In this document: piece by piece, positions 25,841 through 34,637 of the stretch
Position numbering within the stretch: the first letter of the stretch is position 1
How the letters are laid out: every line of letters begins with the position of its first letter
Origin: Streptomyces sp. NBC_01306
GTDB taxonomy: Bacteria; Actinomycetota; Actinomycetes; Streptomycetales; Streptomycetaceae
Reading direction: 5' to 3'
DNA length: 64,000 nt
Assembly (NCBI RefSeq): GCF_026340465.1
Contig: NZ_JAPEPC010000001.1
Location: 124,001 to 188,000, forward strand
Made by a program: the position numbers and the translations under genes
The notes under the pieces: generated by a model
What the model saw: the letters and a program-made list of their open reading frames with translations, nothing else
The model's database searches: none
Told to the model about the DNA's origin: nothing

Positions 25841-27238
25841 ATGGCGTCACCCGACACCACTGTGACGCAAGGGATCAGCGGCAGTCTTCGGCCGGTGATC
25901 GGCGTCGCCCTGGTCGCCGCTCTCGGCGGACTGCTGTTCGGCTACGACACCGGGGTCATCTCGGGAGCACTGCTCACGATCGAGTCGGACTTCCACCTCT
26001 CCTCGTTCAGCTCCGGTGTCGTGGTCAGCTCGATCCTGGTGGGCGCCATGATCGGCGCGGCGGTGGCGGGCAACCTCTCCGACCGCTACGGCCGCCGCCC
26101 CGTCCTGGTGGCAGCCGCGGCCATATTCACGGTCGGCGCCGCGATGGCGGCCTTCGCCCCCTCGGCGGCGATGCTCACAGCGGCGCGGGTCGTGCTCGGG
26201 CTGGGCATCGGCGTGGCCTCGAACCTGGTGCCGGTCTTCATCGCCGAGGCCGCCCCGCCCCTTTACCGGGGACGGCTGGTGGGTCTCAACCAGTTGATGA
26301 TCACGCTGGGCATCGTCCTTGCGTACGCCGCCAACTACTCGCTGGAGAACGTCACCGACAGCTGGCGCTGGATGTTCGGCCTCGCCGCCGTGCCTGCTGT
26401 GCTCTTCGGCGTGGGCATGCTGTCGATGCCCGAGTCCCCGCGCTGGCTGGCCCTGCGCGGCCACACCGACCGCGCCCGGTCCGTCCTCACCCGCCTGCGG
26501 GGGCCGGGCGACCCGGCCGGGGTGGAAGCCGAACTGGCCGAGGCGATGGCCGGTGCGGGCAGGACAGAGGCCCGCACACCCCGTAAGGGCCGGTGGCGGG
26601 CGCTGACCGACCGCTCGGTGCGGCCGGTGATCATCGCCGGTGTGGGCCTCCAGATCCTCGGACAGGCTTCCGGCGTCAACACCGTCATCTACTACGCCCC
26701 GAAGATCTTCGAGAGCAGTGGACTCGGCTCCTCCTCGTCCATCCTCGCGACCGTGGGTGTCGGTGTGGTCAACCTCCTGATGACGCCGGTCGGCATGTTC
26801 GCCGTGGACCGCTTCGGCCGCAAGAAGCTGCTGGCCTCCGGCGCCGCCGTCATGACCCTCGCGCTGGCCGGTCTGGCGGTCACCCTCGCGGCCGGCGGCC
26901 GGGGCTCATCGGTTGCCTGGCTCGCGGTGCTGTTCGTGGTCGTGTTCGTCGCCGCCGTCGCCACGACGCTCAACGTGGTGGTCTTCATCATCCCCTCCGA
27001 GCTCTACCCGCTGCGCATCCGCGGGACGGCGATGAGCGCCACGATGTTCTCGAACTGGGCGATGAACTTCCTCGTCTCCCTCACCTTCCTCACCCTGCTC
27101 AACACCTTCGGCGGGGCGGGCACGTTCACCTTGTACGCGGTGGTGTGCGCGCTGCTGACCCTGTTCGCCCTCCGCTGCATCCCCGAAACCAAGGGCAAGA
27201 GCCTGGAGCAGATCGAGCAGGAACTGCTGCCGAAGTGA
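25841..27238 (+). CDS. MFS sugar porter
   Basis: A 465-residue sugar/proton symporter of the SP family with twelve helices. Family signatures are all present: GYDTGVISGAL, GNLSDRYGRRPV, PESPRWL, the QILGQASGVNTVIYYAP motif of helix 7, DRFGRKKLL and PETKGKSLEQIE at the C-terminus. AAAGGA before the ATG at 25841 supports the start. Glucose, galactose and xylose are common substrates. Divergence from gntR-nanK-nanE makes N-acetylmannosamine or another amino sugar the best guess here, which would be unusual for this family. Confidence 0.9.
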   Translation: MASPDTTVTQGISGSLRPVIGVALVAALGGLLFGYDTGVISGALLTIESDFHLSSFSSGVVVSSILVGAMIGAAVAGNLSDRYGRRPVLVAAAAIFTVGAAMAAFAPSAAMLTAARVVLGLGIGVASNLVPVFIAEAAPPLYRGRLVGLNQLMITLGIVLAYAANYSLENVTDSWRWMFGLAAVPAVLFGVGMLSMPESPRWLALRGHTDRARSVLTRLRGPGDPAGVEAELAEAMAGAGRTEARTPRKGRWRALTDRSVRPVIIAGVGLQILGQASGVNTVIYYAPKIFESSGLGSSSSILATVGVGVVNLLMTPVGMFAVDRFGRKKLLASGAAVMTLALAGLAVTLAAGGRGSSVAWLAVLFVVVFVAAVATTLNVVVFIIPSELYPLRIRGTAMSATMFSNWAMNFLVSLTFLTLLNTFGGAGTFTLYAVVCALLTLFALRCIPETKGKSLEQIEQELLPK

Positions 27239-27275
27239 CCGCGGATGCCCCTGCCCTGACCGGAATTCGCCCTTT

Positions 27276-27306
27276 CACCGGGCCCGCCCGTCCGGCGGGC
27301 CCGGTG
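27276..27306 (+). terminator. Perfect 13-bp hairpin, likely bidirectional terminator
   Basis: CACCGGGCCCGCC pairs with GGCGGGCCCGGTG around a 5-base loop, 38 bases after the sugar porter stop and before the convergent LLM gene. Confidence 0.75.
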
Positions 27307-27375
27307 ACGGGGCGTTCCGGCTCGCCCCCCTCACCTGAGCGGCTGAGAGAGACGGCTCAGCCCCCAACGGGTGCC

Positions 27376-28353
27376 TCAGGAACCGGTGGTGGGCCTCAGG
27401 GCGCGCAGCTGCTGATCCAGTTCACTCCGGTAGAAGTCCATGAACCCGTCCGGGTCCGGCCCGGCGTTCTGTGTCACCAGCCGTTCGAAGCCCGCGTCCA
27501 CGAAGGGCTGTGCCTTCTCCAGGAACCGCCCGGGGTCGGTGCCGCAGGCGAACGTGGACAGGATGTCCTCTTCACGCACGGTGGCGGTGGCGGCCTCGAA
27601 GTTCGCCGGGTTGGGCAGTTCGCTCATCACCTTCCACCCGGTCACCGCCCAACGCGAGGTCTCCAGGGCAGCCTTGGCGCCGATGTGCGGGTTGCGGGCC
27701 CAGGCCATTGGCACCTCGGCGTACCGCGGACCGTCGCCCCCCGCGCTGCGGTATGCCTCCACCGTCTCGCCCTTCGGCTCAGTGGCGAAGAGCCCGTCAC
27801 CGAGTTCGGCGGCGATCCGGGCCGCAGCGGGGCCGCCGGCGGCCACCACGATGTCCGGGAGCTCCGGCGGGAGGTCGAAGACGCGGGCGTCGTCCAGTTT
27901 CAGGTGCCGGCCGTCGTACGAGCGGTAGCCGCCGCTCCACAGCAGCCTGATGATCTCCAGCGCCTCCCGCAGCCGTGCGTGCCGCTCGGACACGGAGTTG
28001 GGGAAGCCCTCTCCCGTGACGTGCTCGTTGAGCCGCTCCCCCGAGCCCACACCGAGCGTGAAACGGCCGTCGGACACCAGGGCGAGGGTCGCCGCCGCCT
28101 GGGCGACGACCGCCGGGTGGTAGCGGACCGTCGGGCAGGTCACTCCGGTTGCCAGACCGATGTGTTCGGTCGTGGCGGCGATCGTCCCGAGCACCGTCCA
28201 GGCGAACGGTGAGTGGCCCTGCACATCCAGCCAGGGGTGGTAGTGGTCGCTCATCTCCACGAAGTCGAAACCTGCCTGCTCCGCGAGCACGGCCTGCCGT
28301 ACAAGTTCCTTGGGGCCGAAGGACTCCGCTGCGAGTTTGTAGCCGATCTGCAC
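27376..28353 (-). CDS. LLM-class F420-dependent oxidoreductase (F420-glucose-6-phosphate dehydrogenase-like)
   Basis: A 325-residue TIM-barrel oxidoreductase of the luciferase-like family. The first strand IGYKLAAESFGPKELVRQAVLAEQAGFDFVE, split by SDHYHPWLD, and TGVTCPTVRYHPA plus GRFTLGVGSGERLNEHV match F420-dependent G6PDH relatives. These use the deazaflavin F420 as hydride carrier. The substrate is not clear; many Streptomyces paralogues are not true glucose-6-phosphate dehydrogenases. It diverges from a VOC gene, with a palindrome between. Confidence 0.88.
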   Translation of the reverse strand: MQIGYKLAAESFGPKELVRQAVLAEQAGFDFVEMSDHYHPWLDVQGHSPFAWTVLGTIAATTEHIGLATGVTCPTVRYHPAVVAQAAATLALVSDGRFTLGVGSGERLNEHVTGEGFPNSVSERHARLREALEIIRLLWSGGYRSYDGRHLKLDDARVFDLPPELPDIVVAAGGPAAARIAAELGDGLFATEPKGETVEAYRSAGGDGPRYAEVPMAWARNPHIGAKAALETSRWAVTGWKVMSELPNPANFEAATATVREEDILSTFACGTDPGRFLEKAQPFVDAGFERLVTQNAGPDPDGFMDFYRSELDQQLRALRPTTGS

Positions 28354-28494
28354 TTTTCACTCCTTGATCGGGCCGTCTTCTCCGGCGCCTCATGCAGGTG
28401 TGTACAGACGCCCGCTGTTCCCGGTCGGCCTTTCCGCCGTGCGGGCCGCTGCCCTTACCGCTCTTCCGCCGCAGCGGGCTGTTGGCTGAAGGTT

Positions 28495-28507
28495 TACGTT
28501 AAACGTA
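28495..28507. promoter_or_regulatory. Perfect palindrome between LLM and VOC genes
   Basis: TACGTTAAACGTA is symmetric (6-1-6). It overlaps a second dyad GTTTA-CGT-TAAAC at 28492-28504. AT-rich palindromes of this kind are typical operators; no regulator gene is adjacent, so the binder is unknown. Confidence 0.5.
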
Positions 28508-28553
28508 GCGGGAACTCGTTCTTCGTACAGATGTCGATATTCAGGAGGACGCG

Positions 28554-28928
28554 ATGCCTGTCGCCACGTACAGTCTGGTGGCTCTGGACTGCTCCGAGCC
28601 GGAGTCGCTGGCCCGCTTCTACGCGGATGTGCTCGGCGGGAAGGTCGAGCAGTACGCGGAAAACTGGTACGACCTGTATGCCCCCGGTGGTGTACGGCTC
28701 GCTTTCCAGCGGGCTCCCGGATACCGCCCGCCCGACTGGCCGCAGGCCGGTGCCAACTCCCAGCAGGCACACCTGGATTTCGACGTCGACGATATCGAAC
28801 AGGCCCAGGAGCAAGTGCTCGCGCTGGGCGCCACCCCCCTGGATCTGGATGACGCGGACGGCGAGCGCGGTTTCCGGGTCTACGCCGATCCGGCCGGGCA
28901 CCCCTTCTGTCTCTGCCGCCGCCGGTAG
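28554..28928 (+). CDS. VOC-family (glyoxalase-like) protein
   Basis: A 124-residue protein with two beta-alpha-beta-beta-beta units. Marks are SLVALDCSEPESLARFYADVLGG at the start, AHLDFDVDDIEQAQEQVLALGA in the middle and DPAGHPFCL at the end. VOC proteins bind a metal or a hydrophobic ligand and include lyases, dioxygenases and resistance proteins; the exact activity cannot be told. AGGAGG lies just before the ATG. Confidence 0.85.
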   Translation: MPVATYSLVALDCSEPESLARFYADVLGGKVEQYAENWYDLYAPGGVRLAFQRAPGYRPPDWPQAGANSQQAHLDFDVDDIEQAQEQVLALGATPLDLDDADGERGFRVYADPAGHPFCLCRRR

Positions 28929-29093
28929 CTCCCCGACGTGCTCCGGATGCGACGCCGGTGCACAAGGGTGAAGGATGGTGTGACGGGGTTCCCTCCGCGC
29001 TTCTCGGCCCGGGGGCGACTCTCCGGGTCAGCAGCCGGCCCAGCACTCGCGGACAACCGCGGATGTGCGATGGCAGCAAGGAAGTGGGTTCTC

Positions 29094-29300
29094 ATGTCGG
29101 AGAGAAAAGGTGCAGGGGTCCAGGAAGAGCCGCAAGAAGAGCGCGGGGCGAAGGGGTCCCGCGACACGGGCTCGGACGAACCCTCCGGCGGACCGGCGGA
29201 CAGGCCGGCCGGCACAGGGGACGAAAAGTCCGACACATCCATCAAGCCTCAGAAGTCCTCCCATCCGGACGCCCCCAACCTGCAGTCCGGCGGCGGCTGA
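29094..29300 (+). CDS. Small hydrophilic, probably disordered protein
   Basis: A 68-residue peptide rich in Gly, Ser, Glu, Asp and Pro (MSERKGAGVQEEPQEERGAK, SSHPDAPNLQSGGG at the end). The ATG at 29094 has AGGAAG nine bases upstream; the frame is open to 28938 and an ATG at 29070 is possible. It lies 40 bases before an exporter gene and may share its transcript. No homologue recognised. Confidence 0.5.
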   Translation: MSERKGAGVQEEPQEERGAKGSRDTGSDEPSGGPADRPAGTGDEKSDTSIKPQKSSHPDAPNLQSGGG

Positions 29301-29340
29301 GCGACCCCGGCCGTGAGGCCGACGGTGCAAAGGAACTTCT

Positions 29341-30795
29341 GTGGCTTCACAGCCCGTGAGCGATGCGGATCCCGGTCGGGGCGACAGATCCGGAGCCCCG
29401 GACCCGCGGCGTTGGACAGCGCTCGGTGTGTGCCTGATCGCCGGCTTCATGACGCTCCTGGACGTATCCATCGTCAACGTCGCGCTGCCCTCGATCCGCG
29501 AAGGACTGCACACCCCGGAATCCGATCTGCAATGGGTCCTGTCCGGGTACGCGCTCGCTTTCGGTCTGTTCCTCATCCCGGCGGGACGACTGGGTGACGC
29601 GAGAGGCCGCCGCGCGGTGTTCATGGTGGGCCTAGCTGTCTTCACCCTCGCGTCGGCGGCCTGTGGCGCGGCCCAGTCAAGTACGTGGCTGGTGATCGCA
29701 CGGCTGATGCAGGGCGTGGCGGGCGGTCTGATCTCGCCGCAGATCTCCGCACTGATCCAGCAGATGTTCTCCGGCCGCGAACGCGGCAGGGCCTTCGGGA
29801 TGTTCGGCACCGTGGTGGGCATCTCCACAGCCGTGGGACCGCTGTTGGGCGGCCTGCTGATCCAGGCGGCCGGTCCGGAGGAGGGCTGGCGGTGGGTCTT
29901 CTACGTGAACCTTCCGCTGGGCGCCATCTGCCTCCCGCTGGCCCGACGGCTCCTGCCCGACACCCCGACCGCCGGCCATGTGCGACTGCGCGACCTCGAC
30001 CCCCTCGGTGTGTTTCTGCTCGGCGCCGGTGTGCTGGCGCTGCTCCTGCCCTTCGTTCAGGCCCAGCAGTGGCACGGCGAGCAGAAGTGGCTGCTGCTGC
30101 CGGCCGCGCTGCTGCTGCTCGGCGGTTTCACGTGGTGGGAGTCCCGCTGCTCCCGGCGTGGCATCCAGCCCGTACTGAACATGGAGCTCTTCCGTGTGCG
30201 TTCGTACTGGCTGGGGTGTCTGCTGATCCTGCTGTACTTCGCCGGTTTCACCTCCATCTTCTTCATCAGCACGCTCTATCTGCAGAGCGGGCTGCACTAC
30301 AGCGCACTGCTCGCCGGGCTGGCCATCACCCCCTTCGCGCTCGGCTCGGGAGCCACGGCCGCCGTGGGGGGCCGGCTGGTGGGCCGTTTCGGCAGGCCGC
30401 TCATCGCCATCGGGCTGGCCATGGTGGCGGTCGGCCTTGGCGGCACAGCCCTGGCGGTACACATGGTGCCGGGCCACGGAGCGGGCTGGGCCATGGCGGC
30501 GCCACTGCTGCTGGCAGGCCTTGGGAGCGGCCTGGTCATCGCCCCCAACCAGACCTTGACACTGTCGGAGGTTCCGGTGGCGGTGGGTGGCAGCGCGGGC
30601 GGCACACTCCAGACCGGCCAGCGGGTGGGCTCGGCGGTCGGTATCGCCGCAGTGGGCTCTGTGTTCTTCGCCCAGGTGGCCGACGGCTGGCCGACCGCGT
30701 ACGACCACGGCCTCATCGTGTCGGTCGCGTTCGTGGTCGCCGCGCTGATCGCGGCCCTGGCGGACATCGGCACGAACCGCCTCAAGCGGGAGTGA
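29341..30795 (+). CDS. DHA2-family (EmrB/QacA) MFS drug exporter
   Basis: A 484-residue proton-driven exporter with fourteen predicted helices. Motifs: LDVSIVNVALPSIREGL in helix 1, PAGRLGDARGRRAVF (motif A), RLMQGVAGGLISPQ, and motif C GISTAVGPLLGGLL. The GTG at 29341 has AAGGA seven bases upstream. Likely exports drugs or natural products; no regulator sits next to it. Confidence 0.88.
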   Translation: MASQPVSDADPGRGDRSGAPDPRRWTALGVCLIAGFMTLLDVSIVNVALPSIREGLHTPESDLQWVLSGYALAFGLFLIPAGRLGDARGRRAVFMVGLAVFTLASAACGAAQSSTWLVIARLMQGVAGGLISPQISALIQQMFSGRERGRAFGMFGTVVGISTAVGPLLGGLLIQAAGPEEGWRWVFYVNLPLGAICLPLARRLLPDTPTAGHVRLRDLDPLGVFLLGAGVLALLLPFVQAQQWHGEQKWLLLPAALLLLGGFTWWESRCSRRGIQPVLNMELFRVRSYWLGCLLILLYFAGFTSIFFISTLYLQSGLHYSALLAGLAITPFALGSGATAAVGGRLVGRFGRPLIAIGLAMVAVGLGGTALAVHMVPGHGAGWAMAAPLLLAGLGSGLVIAPNQTLTLSEVPVAVGGSAGGTLQTGQRVGSAVGIAAVGSVFFAQVADGWPTAYDHGLIVSVAFVVAALIAALADIGTNRLKRE

Positions 30796-30970
30796 CAGGG
30801 GGCTGCTGCCGCACTGCCGGCTGCCGGGGCCCCTCGCTGCATCGACGGGGGGAGGCGGCAATCCTCACCTGTTCTGCTGCCGGCCCGAGGCCGCCCCGGC
30901 CCCTCGCCTCGCCTCGCCTCGCACGGGATACCGCTCGAACTCCCCGTAGCACGCGCATAGGCTGAGCCCC

Positions 30971-32140
30971 ATGCCTGACGCCGCGCCCCGCCCCGAGCCG
31001 TTCACCCGGCGGACCTCCCCCTCGGCTCTTGAGGACCTCCGGGCGCGGCTGCGCGCCACGCGCTGGCCGGATGCGCCCGAGGACGCCGGGTGGTCGCTCG
31101 GCACCGACCTCGGCTACCTCCGCGAGCTCGTGGCCTACTGGGCGGACGGGTTCGACTGGCCCGCGCAGGAGGCGGCGCTCGCCCGGCTGCCCCGTTTCCG
31201 GGTCCCGGTCGGCGGCCTCGGGATTCACTTCGTACACGCCCGGGCCGTCGCGCCTGCCGGGCCCGTCCTTCCGCTGGTCCTCTGCCACGGCTGGCCGGAC
31301 TCGTTCTGGCGCTATGCGAAAGTCATCCCGCTGCTGACCGACCCCGGCGCACACGGGGGCGACCCCGCCGACGCGTTCGATGTGATCGTGCCCGACATGC
31401 CGGGCTACGGGTACTCCGACCGTCCCACCGGCCCACCCCTCGACGCTGTCGCCGTCGCCGGTCTGTGGGCCGAGCTCATGGGCACCCTCGGCTACGAGCG
31501 GTTCGGCGCGGCGGGCGGGGACGTCGGCAGCCATGTCAGCCGCTACCTCGCGCTCGACCACCCCGACCGGGTCGTGGCCGTCCACCGCACCGATGCGGGC
31601 CTGCCCGTCTTCACCGGCGACCCGGCGGACCTCGCACCCGAGGAACGGGCCTGGCTGGAGGGCACCGCGGCCTGGGGCGCGGTAGAGGGCGCCTATGCCG
31701 CCATGCACCGGACGAAGCCCCAGACCGCCGCTTTCGGGCTCACCGACTCACCGGCCGGTCTCGCCGCGTGGATCGTCGAGAAGCTCCGGGCCTGGAGCGA
31801 CTGTGACGGCGACATCGAGCGGAGCTTCACCAAGGACGAGATCCTCACGAACGTCACGCTCTACTGGCTCACCGGGACCATCGGCTCATCAATGCGCATG
31901 TACAGCGCGAACGCAGCGATCCCGCCCGCGCAGCACGCCCGCCGGGTCGAGGTGCCGTCCGGCTTCTCGCTCTTCCGGGGCGATGTCGTCCGCCCGCCGC
32001 GGGCGTGGCTCGATCGCACGGCGAATGCCGTGCGCGTGACCGAACCCGAGCGCGGCGGGCACTTCGCGCCGTTCGAGGAGCCCGAGCTCTACGCGGAGGA
32101 GCTGCGGGCGTTCTTCCGCCCCTACCGGCCGGCGGGGTGA
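30971..32140 (+). CDS. Epoxide hydrolase, microsomal-type alpha/beta hydrolase
   Basis: A 389-residue enzyme with the EHN lid at the N-terminus (ARLRATRWPDAPEDAGWSLGTDLGYL). The oxyanion HGWPDSFW and the nucleophile Asp184 in GGDVGSHV follow, then GHFAPFEEPELY near the C-terminus with the catalytic His. The reaction is epoxide to diol via a covalent ester. It has no signal peptide. Its natural substrate is unknown; the neighbours do not tell. Confidence 0.9.
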   Translation: MPDAAPRPEPFTRRTSPSALEDLRARLRATRWPDAPEDAGWSLGTDLGYLRELVAYWADGFDWPAQEAALARLPRFRVPVGGLGIHFVHARAVAPAGPVLPLVLCHGWPDSFWRYAKVIPLLTDPGAHGGDPADAFDVIVPDMPGYGYSDRPTGPPLDAVAVAGLWAELMGTLGYERFGAAGGDVGSHVSRYLALDHPDRVVAVHRTDAGLPVFTGDPADLAPEERAWLEGTAAWGAVEGAYAAMHRTKPQTAAFGLTDSPAGLAAWIVEKLRAWSDCDGDIERSFTKDEILTNVTLYWLTGTIGSSMRMYSANAAIPPAQHARRVEVPSGFSLFRGDVVRPPRAWLDRTANAVRVTEPERGGHFAPFEEPELYAEELRAFFRPYRPAG

Positions 32141-32218
32141 GGGTCCGTCACCTGCGTGCCCGGCCGGCAGCTCCCGCTCAGGCCCCGCCCGCCGTTCTGA
32201 CGCGTCCGGATGAGGCCG

Positions 32219-32410
32219 TCACTCGGACGGATAGATGTCCCCGGCCGCCATGCCGCTCTCCTGCTCGCTCTGCCGGTCCAGCCTGCTCGCCTTGTCCTTC
32301 AGCCGGCGCCGCTCCTCCGGGTCGGTGGTCCGCTCGGCCGCCTGCTTCAGGTCCTGCGCCTTGGCGCGCATCTGCTGGATCCGCTTGCCGCTCTCGCCCA
32401 CACCGCTCAT
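32219..32410 (-). CDS. Small DUF6381-like coiled-coil protein
   Basis: A 63-residue charged helical protein: GESGKRIQQMRAKAQDLK, ERTTDPEERRRLKDKASRLD, then GMAAGDIYPSE. AGGAG five bases before the ATG at 32410 fixes the start. Such proteins are widespread in Streptomyces, often near stress genes; function unknown. Confidence 0.7.
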   Translation of the reverse strand: MSGVGESGKRIQQMRAKAQDLKQAAERTTDPEERRRLKDKASRLDRQSEQESGMAAGDIYPSE

Positions 32411-32671
32411 CACAGCTCCTGGTGTTCTGGAAGGGGTCCCATCAGCGAACCAGGTACCGCTTCCTGTCGCATCCCAGACGGTCACGCACCGTATGTACGG
32501 CATTCGATCCACTCACTCTCCGTACTGCTCGGGTGCTCGTCGTGGCTCGGCATGCGCGTCCGGGCGAAACCCGGCATCGTGGTCCGGGTACGGGGCCGGT
32601 CGGCGTGCGCCGGTGCACGTGCTGGGGCGTACTCGGAAAAGCGCAGCTCAACCGGGAAGCGTGAGCCAACC

Positions 32672-32911
32672 ATGAACACACCTGATTTTCCGGACAGCTA
32701 CGAACTCGTCTTCGAGACGACGGGCGAAGGCAGCGACACCGTCCTCGTCCGGCGCACCACGATGACGGGCGCGAGCGGTGCCCCGGTCTACGCCGACGGA
32801 ACGGGCATCGTGCGCGCGGAGATCAACCAGGGCGGCGAAGTGCGCATGCTGGCATCCGGAGGCCATCAGGCGCATGTGGCTCCGCTGGAAGTACACCCGC
32901 ACAGATCCTGA
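32672..32911 (+). CDS. Small DUF6296-like protein
   Basis: A 79-residue protein with the pattern SYELVFETTGEGSDTVLVRR, GAPVYADGTGIVRAEI and GGEVRMLASGGHQAH found in a small Streptomyces family. Probably all-beta. It precedes rpmE2 by 72 bases in the same direction. Function unknown. Confidence 0.7.
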   Translation: MNTPDFPDSYELVFETTGEGSDTVLVRRTTMTGASGAPVYADGTGIVRAEINQGGEVRMLASGGHQAHVAPLEVHPHRS

Positions 32912-32983
32912 GGCCGCCACCGCCCGGCGCTCACGGCGGCCGGGCCGAGCAGGTCCCCGCGAATCACCGGCAAGGAGCAGCAG

Positions 32984-33244
32984 ATGAAAGAGGACAAGCA
33001 CCCTTCATACGGGCCGGTCGTCTTCCGCGACCGTTCCGCCGGATATGCGTTTCTCACCAGCTCCACGGCAGGGAGCGACGAGACCATCGCCTGGGACGAC
33101 GGGCAGACCTACCCGGTGATCGATGTCGAGATCTCCGCGGAGAGCCACCCCTTCTACACGGGTAAGGCCCGGGTGGTCGACTCGGAAGGGCAAGTCGCCA
33201 AGTTCGAGAAGCGGTTCGGCGACGGCGGGCAGCAGGGAAGCTAG
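32984..33244 (+). CDS. rpmE2: Type B 50S ribosomal protein L31
   Basis: An 86-residue L31 of the zinc-free class: it has no CxxC motif and starts [16 protein letters not shown], with [28 protein letters not shown] and FEKRFG. In Streptomyces such paralogues replace the zinc-binding L31 under zinc limitation and are normally under Zur. I see no Zur-box-like palindrome in the 72 bases upstream. AAGGAG before the ATG supports the start. Confidence 0.92.
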   Translation: MKEDKHPSYGPVVFRDRSAGYAFLTSSTAGSDETIAWDDGQTYPVIDVEISAESHPFYTGKARVVDSEGQVAKFEKRFGDGGQQGS

Positions 33245-33307
33245 GGCCGGGCGCCTTCCGTTCCCCCGGATGCGGCCCCGGATACCGGCAGGCAGGAGGC
33301 GGCGGCC

Positions 33308-33670
33308 ATGACAGCCCGACCGAAGGTGCAAGTACGACGCGTGTACGAGGACCCGTCGGCCCGGGACGGGGCGCGGGTGCTGGTCGACGGCATCTGGCCC
33401 CGGGGCATCTCGAAGGAGAAGGCGGACCTGGACGAATGGTGCAAGGCCGTCGCGCCCTCGACGGACTTGCGCAAGTGGTACGCCCATGACCCCGACAGGT
33501 TCGAGGAGTTCGGACGGCGTTACCGGAGCGAGCTGGAGGAGACCGAGCGCGCCGAGGCGCTGTCCCATCTGCGCGACCTGGCGAAGGAGCGGAAGCTGAC
33601 GCTTCTGACAGCGGCAAAGCGCTCCGACATCAGTCAGGCCACGGTCCTCGCCGACCTCTTGCAGCCCTAG
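33308..33670 (+). CDS. DUF488-family protein
   Basis: A 120-residue protein with the DUF488 pattern VRRVYEDPSARDGARVLVDG, WPRGISKEKADLDEW, LRKWYAHDP and LTLLTAAKRSDIS. The family is conserved in bacteria and often found in stress regions; its activity is not established. AGGAGG eight bases before the ATG. Confidence 0.85.
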   Translation: MTARPKVQVRRVYEDPSARDGARVLVDGIWPRGISKEKADLDEWCKAVAPSTDLRKWYAHDPDRFEEFGRRYRSELEETERAEALSHLRDLAKERKLTLLTAAKRSDISQATVLADLLQP

Positions 33671-33801
33671 CCTCTGGCAGCCGAAGCCTGTTGCGGACAG
33701 GGCCGGTCACAGCCATGGCCGGTTGCAGACAGGGGCCGTGGGATACACAGGGTGCCGTCGGCCGGAGCGCGAACGCGGTTCCCGCCCCGGCGTCCGCGAC
33801 G

Positions 33802-34404
33802 TCAGGCGTGCGCGCCGGGGGCCAGCCAGCTGTAGCAGCCGCCCGCCTCCTCCTCCAGCCAGCCGTTCACACTGTGCAGACCCCGTTCGTTGATCTGCGC
33901 GTCGTGGATTCCGTACGCGCGCTCCGGTGCGACGGCGCGGACGAAGTCGATGGCCTCCGACGTACGCATCCACGAAGCCTGAAGCGGCACGAGAAGCGTC
34001 TCGACGGGCCGGTCGGGCACATGCAGCGAATCGCCGGGGTGGTAGACGCTGTTGTCGACGAGGTAAGCGAGGTTGGCGCAGTCCGGGAGCTGTCCGTAGA
34101 TCCGGGCGTGCCGGCCGCCGTGCGCCGTGATGTGGAAGCCCGCCGCGGTGAACTCCTCGTCCGGGGAGACCTCGTTGACGTCGAGGCGCCCGCCGAAGTC
34201 CGCCCCCTTGGGTGCGTACACCGGCACGCCCAGGCCGCGGAGGCGCAGGATGTCCGCGTGGTCGACGTGTTCATGCGTCACCAGGACCGCGTCGGCGCCG
34301 TGCAGAGCCCGTGGCTCGCTCCAGATGCCCGGATCGATCACCAGAGTTCCGCCTCCGGGCTGCTCCATCCGGACACAGGAATGCGTGTATTTCGTCATGC
34401 GCAT
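33802..34404 (-). CDS. MBL-fold metal-dependent hydrolase
   Basis: A 200-residue metallo-beta-lactamase-fold protein of the UlaG-like group: MTKYTHSCVRMEQPGGGTLVIDPG, the metal motif THEHVDH, a later GGRHARIYG and YHPGDSLHV, and GIHDAQINERG near the end. Substrate unknown. ATGs at 34416, 34404 and 34398 are all possible. It diverges from the radical SAM operon and is not obviously part of it. Confidence 0.82.
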   Translation of the reverse strand: MRMTKYTHSCVRMEQPGGGTLVIDPGIWSEPRALHGADAVLVTHEHVDHADILRLRGLGVPVYAPKGADFGGRLDVNEVSPDEEFTAAGFHITAHGGRHARIYGQLPDCANLAYLVDNSVYHPGDSLHVPDRPVETLLVPLQASWMRTSEAIDFVRAVAPERAYGIHDAQINERGLHSVNGWLEEEAGGCYSWLAPGAHA

Positions 34405-34508
34405 CTTGCGGATCATACGCCTGCAATTCGGCCAAGTCAGCTGTTGACGGGCGCCGGAGGCGGATAGGAGCCGGAGCCCGGCTGATTCCGCCCCGTGTCT
34501 TCCCGGCA

Positions 34509-34637
34509 ATGCCCCTGACGCCGCCCGCGCAGCAGTCCTACGGCGTAACATCGGGCCAACGCCGCGTCATCCAGAGCCAGTTCGCCAAGAGCCAGGAGGA
34601 AGACCGCCGGAATGCGCCAGCCCTTACCCCTCCTTAG
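34509..34637 (+). CDS. Short ORF before the radical SAM gene (possible precursor, weak)
   Basis: A 42-residue frame starting MPLTPPAQQSYGVTSGQRRV and ending in NAPALTPP. It overlaps the start of the radical SAM gene by 26 bases. Position fits a RiPP precursor, but it has no ribosome-binding site and no obvious core, so it may be only an open frame in the leader. The peptide at 45277-45423 is a better candidate. Confidence 0.2.
   Translation: MPLTPPAQQSYGVTSGQRRVIQSQFAKSQEEDRRNAPALTPP

Noticed and set aside
32490..32501. CCGTATGTACGG palindrome between the DUF6381-like and DUF6296-like genes
   Set aside because: Short dyad with no promoter context or repeat elsewhere; not enough to call an operator.
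32580..32595. GGGTAC as a SigB-type -10 box before the DUF6296-like gene
   Set aside because: No GTTT-type -35 at the required distance.
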